From NCBI GenBank assembly GCA_034926235.1, contig JAYFRE010000129.1, positions 1 to 12,018 of the forward strand: a stretch of 12,018 bases of DNA, in the 5' to 3' direction. The position numbers and the translations under genes are program-made. The notes under the pieces were generated by a model that saw only the letters and a list, made by a program, of their open reading frames with translations, did no database searches and was not told the DNA's origin. This DNA comes from JAYFRE01 sp034926235. GTDB lineage: Bacteria > Pseudomonadota > Alphaproteobacteria > Rhodospirillales > Magnetospirillaceae. How positions within the stretch are numbered: position 1 is the stretch's first letter; each line of letters starts with the position of its first letter. Positions 6,048 to 12,018 of the stretch are shown here, one piece after another.

Positions 6048-6932
6048 TTATCCACGTTGCGCCAAAGCCAGCAGCTTCGGCACCTGGGATTCGATTTCCG
6101 TCCGGATTGCCGGGTCCAGCTTTTTCAGCCATCCCTGGGGAATGTCGCCGACGCCGTAGGTGGCGCCGGCCAGCATGCCGGCGATCGCGCCGGTGGTGTC
6201 CGCGTCGCCGCCCTGATTGACGGTGTCGATGAGGCAGGAGGCGAAATCGTCGGTGCGGAAATAATGGTGCATCACCGTCTGCATGGTATCGACGATATAG
6301 GCGCTCGCCAGCCCCTTATAGGGGCGGAATTTGAAGGCTTTGTGCTGTTCGATCAGAGCATTGACGCGTGTGCGCACGGTCCGGACGCCGCCGCCGTGGA
6401 GCAGGGCGGCGGTCATTTCCGCCAAGGCCAAGGTTGCTGCGTCCGAAAAAGGGTGGTTGTGCGTGACATGGGCCTGTTCGATGGTCCAACGCCCCAGCCG
6501 GGCGGGGTCGTCATGGGCGGCCAGGATTACCGGCAGGTTGCGCATCGCCGCGCCGTTGCCGGCATCGCCGTCATTATAAGGCGCGGATAGGCTGCCTTCG
6601 GTGATGAAACGGCGGATGCCGCGCCGGCAGGTGCTGCCGACATCGACGGGCTTGCTTTTCAGCCATTCGGCAAAGCTCAGGCAGACCTGTTTTGGATCCC
6701 AGCCATCGGCCGCCAGCAGCGCGCGGCCCAGATAAAGCGCCATCTGAGTGTCGTCGGTGACCTGGCCGGGTTTGAGATGCAACCAGCCGCCGCCGATCAT
6801 GCGGCAATGGGTGCCGTACTGATAGGCGATCTCGGTCTTGGTCATGAACTCGACCGTAGCGCCCAGGGCATCGCCGATGGCAAGCCCGAGATAGGCGCCG
6901 ACCGCGCGATCCTCCAGGGTCAGGGACAACAT
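6048..6932 (-). CDS. draG: DraG, ADP-ribosyl-[dinitrogenase reductase] glycohydrolase
   Basis: DraG removes ADP-ribose from the modified arginine of NifH and so restores nitrogenase activity when light or energy returns or ammonium is used up. The 294-residue length equals that known for the Rhodospirillum enzyme. Binuclear-manganese and active-site motifs are intact: GLAIGDALGA near the start, T59-D60-D61 (VTDDTQMAL), and D243-A-D245-T-T in the NQGGDADTTGAIAG segment, at the same numbers as the catalytic aspartates of the Rhodospirillum rubrum enzyme. The start ATG (6932-6930) is 9 bases past the draT stop, with only a weak GAAAG ribosome site, so it is probably translated with draT. The known partner controlling its location, membrane AmtB with GlnZ/PII, is not in the window. 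A third gene, draB, found next to draG in some relatives, is absent; the SIR2-like gene converges here. Confidence 0.97.
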   Translation of the reverse strand: MLSLTLEDRAVGAYLGLAIGDALGATVEFMTKTEIAYQYGTHCRMIGGGWLHLKPGQVTDDTQMALYLGRALLAADGWDPKQVCLSFAEWLKSKPVDVGSTCRRGIRRFITEGSLSAPYNDGDAGNGAAMRNLPVILAAHDDPARLGRWTIEQAHVTHNHPFSDAATLALAEMTAALLHGGGVRTVRTRVNALIEQHKAFKFRPYKGLASAYIVDTMQTVMHHYFRTDDFASCLIDTVNQGGDADTTGAIAGMLAGATYGVGDIPQGWLKKLDPAIRTEIESQVPKLLALAQRG

Positions 6933-6941
6933 CGGCGGCTT

Positions 6942-7769
6942 TCAGAAGGTGGATGCGGTGACGGCATAATCGCCTCCGATGACCAGGAATTCCGCTTCGC
7001 CCTTGAGCGGGGCCTGGGGAATGAGCCGGTTGAAGAACAGGACCTTGGTGACCGGCACCCGCGTTTCCAGGATGTAGTTGCCGAACTGGTCGGCGATGTC
7101 GCGGTTGTCGGTGAAGGAGGTCAGATTGTTGAGCCGCACGATCGAGCGGCGCTTGTCGATCCGTTCGACGACGGGATGTTCGGCGAAGTCATTGACGCCG
7201 CGAAACAGCGTCAGATGGCGGTGGCCGACCGAAAAGAAATGCGCCTGCGCCCATTGTCCGAACTCATAGAGCAGGTCGAGCTGGGTATGGATGGCGTTGT
7301 TGTGGAATCGGCTCGACATCTTTTCCTCGACATAGGCGACCCAGGCCATGCCGGAGAAACGGTCCAGGATTTCCTTGTGAAAAGTGGGGAACAGACCGAA
7401 CCGGCTTTCCACCCAGCCCTTCAGCACCGCCCCTTCCGGTCCGTTGGAATCGAAACCCCAGCCGCGTAGCAGCCTTAGATAGCTGGACCGGAAATGACGG
7501 CGCTGGTTCGGGCGTTCGGGCGGCAGGCGCTGTTCGTGATCGAGTCCGAACAGGACCTCCATATAGTGAAGAAAGACTTCGCCGGCCTCGCTGGCGCATT
7601 CCGTCTGCCGCAGCATGGAAAACAGGCTGGCATACATCTCGCGCACACCGCCGATTTTCAAGGGCACCGGGTAGTCGTTATAGGCGGCGCTGGCCAGCAA
7701 GCCGGTGGGAATACCGACCAGATTGGTGCTGTGCCCGCGATCCCGGGTGTCCCTGTCCGGCTGTGTCAC
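6942..7769 (-). CDS. draT: DraT, NAD+-dinitrogenase-reductase ADP-ribosyltransferase
   Basis: DraT transfers ADP-ribose from NAD+ to one arginine of NifH and blocks nitrogenase under ammonium or energy stress, in complex with PII. The 275-residue protein has the family opening GHSTNLVGIPTGLLASAAYN and a visible R-S-E ADP-ribosyltransferase triad: R190 in LFRGVNDF, S218 in LTSFT, and E258-A-E260 (ExE) in GEAEFLVIGG. Start: the frame stays open upstream to 7973, but that part lies across the nifH control region and lacks family features. GTG 7769-7767, with AAAGGGG about 9 bases upstream, gives the expected length. That GTG also overlaps the stop of a possible 23-codon leader (GTGA). It lies divergent from nifH and upstream of draG, the usual arrangement in Rhodospirillum and Azospirillum. 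No minus-strand sigma-54 promoter was found. Confidence 0.95.
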   Translation of the reverse strand: MTQPDRDTRDRGHSTNLVGIPTGLLASAAYNDYPVPLKIGGVREMYASLFSMLRQTECASEAGEVFLHYMEVLFGLDHEQRLPPERPNQRRHFRSSYLRLLRGWGFDSNGPEGAVLKGWVESRFGLFPTFHKEILDRFSGMAWVAYVEEKMSSRFHNNAIHTQLDLLYEFGQWAQAHFFSVGHRHLTLFRGVNDFAEHPVVERIDKRRSIVRLNNLTSFTDNRDIADQFGNYILETRVPVTKVLFFNRLIPQAPLKGEAEFLVIGGDYAVTASTF

Positions 7770-7917
7770 CGCGCATGTCCCCTTTGACCCGGCCCAATTG
7801 CGTAGCCGGCGGTCCGAAGAAGCACAGCAAGTTTCATGCCTTCCCCCGCAAAGGCCGGATTTCCTGGGATGTCGGCTCCGCTGTCCTTGTTCCTTACACA
7901 CGCCTTTTGTCGGTCTT

Positions 7918-7933
7918 TGTCGTTTTTCGGACA
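7918..7933. promoter_or_regulatory. NifA upstream activator sequence of nifH
   Basis: TGTCGTTTTTCGGACA matches TGT-N10-ACA and is centred about 125 bp upstream of the predicted nifH transcription start. It is flanked by an imperfect extension of the palindrome (CTTTGTC ... GACAAGG). Confidence 0.82.
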
Positions 7934-7970
7934 AGGGCGAAAAACAGGGCTGGGAACGGTATCTTTCACG

Positions 7971-7983
7971 CAACTAATTGATA
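7971..7983 (-). promoter_or_regulatory. IHF binding site between UAS and nifH promoter
   Basis: CAACTAATTGATA agrees at every consensus position with YAA-N4-TTGATW (IHF, minus-strand orientation). It lies between the UAS and the sigma-54 promoter, about 73 bp before the predicted start, in the same order and orientation as the IHF site at nifB. An A-rich run follows it (7983-7988). Confidence 0.72.
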
Positions 7984-8023
7984 AAAAATGATTTTCTTCC
8001 GCAAAGAAGGGTTGCGCCATCTT

Positions 8024-8038
8024 TGGCACGGCCCTTGC
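8024..8038 (+). promoter_or_regulatory. Sigma-54 (-24/-12) promoter of nifHDK
   Basis: TGGCACGGCCCTTGC is a perfect match to TGGCACG-N4-TTGC. GG is at 8025-8026 and GC at 8037-8038. Transcription should start near 8050, leaving a leader of roughly 58 bases before nifH. Confidence 0.95.
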
Positions 8039-8107
8039 TGATAGGGAAGGGCGTGGTGGCGGTGCCGCGACGGACGTTCTTCATCACGAACAAAAAGGAA
8101 TCCGATT

Positions 8108-9001
8108 ATGAGTGACCTGCGTCAGATCGCTTTTTACGGAAAAGGCGGAATCGGTAAATCGACAACATCTCAGAACACCCTGGCCGCCCTGACCGAGATG
8201 GGGCAGAAAATTCTGATCGTCGGCTGCGATCCCAAGGCCGATTCGACCCGTCTTATTCTGCATGCCAAGGCTCAGAACACCGTGCTGCATCTCGCCGCCG
8301 AAGCGGGATCGGTCGAGGATTTAGAGCTGGGCGATGTGCTGAAAGTGGGTTTCGGCGATATCCGCTGCGTCGAATCGGGCGGGCCTGAACCAGGTGTCGG
8401 CTGCGCCGGGCGCGGCGTCATCACCTCGATCAATTTCCTTGAAGAGAACGGCGCGTATGAAGGCGTCGATTATGTCTCCTACGACGTTCTGGGCGACGTG
8501 GTGTGCGGCGGCTTCGCCATGCCCATCCGCGAGAACAAGGCCCAGGAAATCTACATCGTCATGTCGGGCGAGATGATGGCCATGTACGCGGCCAACAACA
8601 TCTCGCGCGGCATTCTGAAATACGCCTCGTCCGGCGGGGTGCGTTTGGGCGGCCTGATCTGCAATTCGCGCCAGACCGATCTGGAGCTTGAACTGGCCGA
8701 GGAATTGGCCAAGCGGCTGAACTCCAAGCTGATCCATTTCGTGCCGCGCGACAACATCGTCCAGCATGCCGAACTGCGCCGCATGACGGTGATCGAATAC
8801 GCGCCCGAATCCCAGCAAGCCGAGGAATACCGCCAGCTTGCGCGCAAGATCCACGCGAACAAGGGCCTGGGCACCATTCCCACGCCGCTGGTGATGGAAG
8901 AGCTGGAAGAGCTGCTGATGGATTTCGGCATCATGAAAAGCGAAGAAGAGCAACTGGCCGAATTGCAGGCTAAGGAAGCCCAGAAGGCGGTCAGCGCGTG
9001 A
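8108..9001 (+). CDS. nifH: NifH, nitrogenase iron protein (dinitrogenase reductase)
   Basis: The homodimeric Fe protein passes electrons one at a time to NifDK with ATP hydrolysis and is also used in FeMo-co and P-cluster assembly. The 297-residue protein has the P-loop GKGGIGKS (11-18) and the [4Fe-4S] ligands C99 and C133 (in GVGCAGRGVI and DVVCGGFAMP). R102, counting Met1, lies in CAGRG and is the arginine that DraT ADP-ribosylates (R101 in Rhodospirillum numbering). Its presence together with draTG indicates an intact switch. The start is ATG 8108 with AAGGA at 8095-8099. It is the first gene of nifHDK. The 58-base gap before nifD can fold into a branched hairpin, which may raise nifH message stability relative to nifDK. 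Full length, no anomalies seen. Confidence 0.99.
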   Translation: MSDLRQIAFYGKGGIGKSTTSQNTLAALTEMGQKILIVGCDPKADSTRLILHAKAQNTVLHLAAEAGSVEDLELGDVLKVGFGDIRCVESGGPEPGVGCAGRGVITSINFLEENGAYEGVDYVSYDVLGDVVCGGFAMPIRENKAQEIYIVMSGEMMAMYAANNISRGILKYASSGGVRLGGLICNSRQTDLELELAEELAKRLNSKLIHFVPRDNIVQHAELRRMTVIEYAPESQQAEEYRQLARKIHANKGLGTIPTPLVMEELEELLMDFGIMKSEEEQLAELQAKEAQKAVSA

Positions 9002-9005
9002 AACT

Positions 9006-9042
9006 GGTTCTTTCTGAACGAAAGCGGACGATCCGGGAACCG
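9006..9042 (+). other. Potential three-way RNA junction between nifH and nifD
   Basis: An outer stem GGTTC (9006-9010) pairs with GAACC (9037-9041), extendable by one U-G pair. It encloses two small hairpins: TTTC/GAAA (9011-9014 with 9020-9023, 5-base loop) and CGGA/TCCG (9025-9028 with 9032-9035, 3-base loop). It lies just after the nifH stop and ends before the nifD ribosome site. The fold is read by eye. A message-stabilising or processing role is inferred. Confidence 0.4.
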
Positions 9043-9059
9043 ATTGTCAGGAGAAGGTC

Positions 9060-10508
9060 ATGACTTTTGATGCCAAGGCCGAACGTCGGGCGCTCATCGG
9101 CGAGGTGCTGAAGGAGTACCCCGAAAAGACGGCGAAAAGACGCGCCAAGCATTTGAACGTCTATGAAGAAGGCCAGCCCGATTGCGGCGTGAAGTCGAAC
9201 GTCAAATCGATTCCCGGCGTCATGACCGTCCGCGGCTGTGCTTATGCCGGCGCCAAGGGCGTGGTGTGGGGGCCGGTCAAGGACATGGTGCATGTCAGCC
9301 ATGGGCCGGTCGGTTGCGGTCATTATTCCTGGGCCCAGCGGCGCAATTACGCCAACGGCGTTATCGGCGTGAATAGTTGGGTCACCATGCAGGTGACGTC
9401 CGACTACCAGGAAAAGGATATCGTGTTCGGCGGCGATAAGAAGCTCGACAAGGTAATCGACGAGATCGAGCAGATCTTTCCCTTAAACAAGGGCATCTCG
9501 ATCATGAGCGAATGTCCGGTGGGTCTGATCGGCGACGACATCGAGGCGGTCGCCAAGAGGAAATCGGCAGAGATCGGCAAGGTCATCGCGCCGGTGCGCT
9601 GCGAAGGGTTCCGCGGCGTCTCGCAGTCCCTGGGCCATCATATCGCCAACGACGTCATGCGCGATTACGTGATCGAAAAGGCCGCCGAACGGCCGTTCGA
9701 GAGCACGCCTTACGACGTCATGGTCATCGGCGACTACAATATCGGCGGCGACGCCTGGGCTAGCCGCATCCTGCTTGAAGAGATGGGCTTGCGCGTTATC
9801 GGCCAATGGTCGGGCGACGCTTCGGTCTTCGAGATGGAGAACGCCAAGCGTTCAAAGCTGAATCTCATCCATTGCTACCGGTCGATGAACTATATCTGCC
9901 GGCATATGGAGGAGAAATACTCCATTCCATGGATGGAATATAATTTCTTCGGGCCCAGCCAGATCGAGAAATCGCTGCGCGCCATCGCCGATCAATTCGA
10001 CGACACGATCCGGGAAGGGGCCGAGCGCGTTATCGCCAAATACCGACCGATGGTCGACGCTGTCCTGGCCCGGTTCAAGCCCAGGCTGGAAGGCAAGCGG
10101 GTCATGCTCTATGTCGGCGGTCTGCGTCCGCGCCACGTCGCCGACGCCTATGGCGATCTCGGCATGGAGATCATCGGGACGGGCTATGAATTCGCCCATA
10201 ACGACGACTATCAGCGCACGACGGAACACGTCAAGGACGGCACGCTGATCTATGACGACGCTTCGGAATTCGAGCTGGAAAATTTCATCCAGAAGATGAG
10301 GCCCGATCTGGTCGGTTCCGGCATCAAGGAAAAATACGGAACCCAGAAGATGGGCGTGGCGTTCCGCCAGATGCATTCCTGGGATTATTCGGGTCCCTAT
10401 CACGGCTATGACGGGTTCGCCATCTTTGCCCGCGATATGGATCTGGCCGTCAACAATCCGGTGTGGAGCCTGCACAAGGCCCCCTGGGCGTCCGCCGTCG
10501 AGGAGTGA
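9060..10508 (+). CDS. nifD: NifD, nitrogenase molybdenum-iron protein alpha chain
   Basis: The alpha subunit of the alpha2-beta2 MoFe protein holds FeMo-co and half of each P-cluster. The 482-residue protein is of normal length. P-cluster ligands C60 (RGCAYAGAKG), C86 (GPVGCGHYSW) and C152 (SECPVGLIGDD) are present. FeMo-co ligands C272 (LIHCYRSMNYI) and H439 (RQMHSWDYSGPYHG) are also present, so the active site looks intact for Mo-nitrogenase; it is not VnfD or AnfD, judging from its nifHDK setting and its length. The start is ATG 9060, with AGGAG at 9049-9053 six bases upstream. It follows nifH in the same transcript and is 5 bases from nifK. Confidence 0.99.
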   Translation: MTFDAKAERRALIGEVLKEYPEKTAKRRAKHLNVYEEGQPDCGVKSNVKSIPGVMTVRGCAYAGAKGVVWGPVKDMVHVSHGPVGCGHYSWAQRRNYANGVIGVNSWVTMQVTSDYQEKDIVFGGDKKLDKVIDEIEQIFPLNKGISIMSECPVGLIGDDIEAVAKRKSAEIGKVIAPVRCEGFRGVSQSLGHHIANDVMRDYVIEKAAERPFESTPYDVMVIGDYNIGGDAWASRILLEEMGLRVIGQWSGDASVFEMENAKRSKLNLIHCYRSMNYICRHMEEKYSIPWMEYNFFGPSQIEKSLRAIADQFDDTIREGAERVIAKYRPMVDAVLARFKPRLEGKRVMLYVGGLRPRHVADAYGDLGMEIIGTGYEFAHNDDYQRTTEHVKDGTLIYDDASEFELENFIQKMRPDLVGSGIKEKYGTQKMGVAFRQMHSWDYSGPYHGYDGFAIFARDMDLAVNNPVWSLHKAPWASAVEE

Positions 10509-10513
10509 CCGAC

Positions 10514-12018
10514 ATGCCCCAGAGCGCAGACAAGATTAAGGATTTCTCGACGTTGTTCGAGGAGCCGGAATACAAGGCCCTGTTCGAGCACAAGAAACAG
10601 TTCGAGTGTGGTCACGCCGAGGATGCCGTGGCGCTTCAGGCGAAATACATCAATAGTTGGGAATACCGCGAAAAGAACTTCGCGCGTCAGGCCCTGACGA
10701 TCAATCCGCTGAAGGCCTGCCAGCCCTTGGGGGCGGTATTCGCCGCCGCCGGGTTTGAAAAGACCCTGGCTTTCAACCATGGCAGCCAGGGCTGTACCGC
10801 CTATTTCCGGTCGCATCTGGCCCGGCATTTCAAGGAACCCTGTCCCGCGGTCTCGACCTCGATGACCGAGGATGCGGCGGTGTTCGGCGGGATGCAGAAT
10901 CTCATCGACGGGCTGAACAACGCCTATCACGTCTACAAGCCCAAGATGATCGGCATTTCCACCACCTGCATCGCCGAGGTGATCGGCGACGATCTGAACG
11001 CCTTTGTCCGCAATGCGCGGGAAAAGGGCAGCATCCCGCAGGATTTCCCGGTCGCCTTCGCCCATACGCCGTCCTTTGTCGGCAGCCATATCGTCGGCTA
11101 CGATTCGATGGTCAAATCGGTGCTGTCGGCCTTTTGGGAGGGTCGTGAGCGCGGAACCGCGGACAAGATCAACATCATTCCGGGTTTCGACGGTTTCGCG
11201 GTCGGCAACAACCGCGAGCTGAAGCGGATTTTGGATGTCTTCGGCATCGGCTACACCATCCTGTCCGATGTCTCCGACGTCTTCGACACGCCCACCGACG
11301 GCACCTATCGCATGTTCGACGGCGGCACCCGGATCGACGACATTCCCTTGGCGCAGGACGCGAAGGCGACCATCGCCCTGCAGCGTTATTGCAGCGAGAA
11401 GACCCTGGATTATGTCCGCGAGAAAGGGCAGGAAACCCGATCCTTCCACTACCCGCTCGGGGTGTCGGCCACCGACGAGTTGGTGATGGCCTTGTCCGAA
11501 CTGTCCGGCAAGCCGATTCCTGAATCGCTGGCGATGGAACGCGGCCGCCTGATCGACGCCATGGCCGACAGTTCCAACTGGCTGCATGGCAAGACCATGT
11601 CGGTGTTCGGCGATCCCGATTTCGTCTATGGCATGACCCGCTTCCTGCTGGAGCTTGGGATCGAGCCGGTTCATCTTCTGTCTACCAATGGCGGCAAAGC
11701 CTGGGCGGCGGAGATGGAAACTCTGCTGAAGAGCAGCCCCTATGGCGCGCGCGGGCAGGTCTGGGCCGGCAAGGATATGTGGCATCTGCGTTCGCTGCTG
11801 GCCACCGAGCCGTCCGATTTCCTGATCGGCAGCTCCTATGGCAAATATCTGGAAAAGGATCTCGGCATCCCGTTGATCCGCCTGACCTTCCCGATCTTCG
11901 ACCGGCATCATCATCACCGTTTCCCAACCCTGGGCTATCAGGGCGGTCTGCGGGTGTTGGTGACGATCCTGGACAAGGTGCTGGACGAGCTTGACGCCCG
12001 GACGATGAAGACCGGGAT
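10514..12018 (+). CDS. nifK: NifK, nitrogenase molybdenum-iron protein beta chain (3' end cut by window)
   Basis: The beta subunit of the MoFe protein shares the P-cluster with NifD. 501 codons are visible without a stop; family members are about 510-525 residues, so only the last few are missing. P-cluster ligands C69 (LKACQPLGA), C94 (GSQGCTAYF) and C152 (STTCIAEVIGDD) are present, as is the serine of TPSFVGSHIVGYD. The histidine-rich FDRHHHHRFPTLGYQGG segment near the C-terminus is usual for the family. The start is ATG 10514; its ribosome site GAGGAG (10500-10505) overlaps the end of nifD, so the two subunits are probably translated together. No frameshift or internal stop. Confidence 0.98.
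   Translation, partial: MPQSADKIKDFSTLFEEPEYKALFEHKKQFECGHAEDAVALQAKYINSWEYREKNFARQALTINPLKACQPLGAVFAAAGFEKTLAFNHGSQGCTAYFRSHLARHFKEPCPAVSTSMTEDAAVFGGMQNLIDGLNNAYHVYKPKMIGISTTCIAEVIGDDLNAFVRNAREKGSIPQDFPVAFAHTPSFVGSHIVGYDSMVKSVLSAFWEGRERGTADKINIIPGFDGFAVGNNRELKRILDVFGIGYTILSDVSDVFDTPTDGTYRMFDGGTRIDDIPLAQDAKATIALQRYCSEKTLDYVREKGQETRSFHYPLGVSATDELVMALSELSGKPIPESLAMERGRLIDAMADSSNWLHGKTMSVFGDPDFVYGMTRFLLELGIEPVHLLSTNGGKAWAAEMETLLKSSPYGARGQVWAGKDMWHLRSLLATEPSDFLIGSSYGKYLEKDLGIPLIRLTFPIFDRHHHHRFPTLGYQGGLRVLVTILDKVLDELDARTMKTG

Larger units (their letters stand above)
7770..8107. other. Divergent draT/nifH control region (338 bp)
   Basis: No convincing long gene lies here. The right part holds all the nifH signals: UAS 7918-7933, IHF site 7971-7983, sigma-54 promoter 8024-8038 and ribosome site 8095-8099. 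The left part (7770-7900) must carry the draT promoter and leader, but no clear -35/-10 pair was recognised on the minus strand. Two TTTGTCG half-sites 10 bp apart (7906-7912 and 7916-7922) precede and overlap the UAS. Confidence 0.7.

Noticed and set aside
7882..7898. TGT-N11-ACA as a second nifH UAS
   Set aside because: Spacing is 11 instead of 10 bases and the arms share no further symmetry.
7770..7973. Extension of the draT frame by 68 codons upstream to 7973
   Set aside because: It would cross the nifH UAS, carries no family similarity that I recognise, and makes the protein much longer than known DraT. GTG 7769 gives the expected size.
10406..11917. A 503-codon open frame on the minus strand opposite nifK and the end of nifD
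   Set aside because: Same pattern: it mirrors the third-position GC bias of nifK and has no recognisable domain. NifK motifs are intact on the plus strand.
1..12018. CRISPR arrays, tRNA/rRNA genes, insertion sequences, attachment sites
   Set aside because: None seen: no regularly spaced repeats, no transposase-like frames, no tRNA-like folds recognised by eye. Nearly all sequence is explained by nif/dra genes and their control regions.

Overview
This window is a molybdenum nitrogenase (nif) gene cluster with its post-translational control genes. The set is nifA, nifB, an LRV-type iron-sulfur protein, nifZ, nifT, a SIR2-like gene, draG/draT on the opposite strand, then nifH, nifD and nifK. 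A draT-draG pair divergent from nifHDK, an oxygen-sensitive-type NifA with no nifL beside it, a two-domain NifB and strongly GC-biased codon use point to a free-living photosynthetic or spirillum-type alphaproteobacterium (Rhodospirillales, in the Rhodospirillum / Azospirillum / Magnetospirillum sphere). The genus cannot be fixed from the sequence alone.

Layout. Positions 1-264 are the 3' end of an ABC-2 type transporter permease, probably unrelated to nif. The gap at 265-488 carries a perfect 15-bp GCAC-N7-GTGC palindrome (311-325), which looks like an NtrC operator, ahead of nifA (489-2240). Positions 2241-2417 hold a NifA-dependent promoter region with two UAS motifs, an IHF consensus site and a -24/-12 sigma-54 element. 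It drives a tightly packed operon: nifB (2418-3890), the 4Fe-4S LRV gene (3887-4678), nifZ (4689-4946), nifT (4984-5196) and a SIR2-like gene (5193-6032). On the minus strand, draG (6048-6932) and draT (6942-7769) form their own unit, which converges on the SIR2-like gene. Positions 7770-8107 are the shared draT/nifH control region, with one UAS, a second perfect IHF site and a textbook sigma-54 promoter. Then follow nifH (8108-9001), nifD (9060-10508) and nifK (from 10514, cut by the window end just short of its expected stop).

How it works together. NtrC would switch on nifA when nitrogen is short. NifA, whose four-cysteine signature implies direct inhibition by O2, activates sigma-54 promoters at nifB and nifH with IHF bending the DNA. 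NifB makes the NifB-co core for FeMo-co. NifZ is known to help P-cluster maturation; NifT and LRV are poorly understood. NifH, NifD and NifK form the enzyme. DraT switches NifH off by ADP-ribosylating one arginine and DraG removes the modification. The part that is not textbook is a SIR2-like, presumably NAD/ADP-ribose-binding, protein translationally coupled to nifT and placed end to end with the NAD-consuming draTG system.
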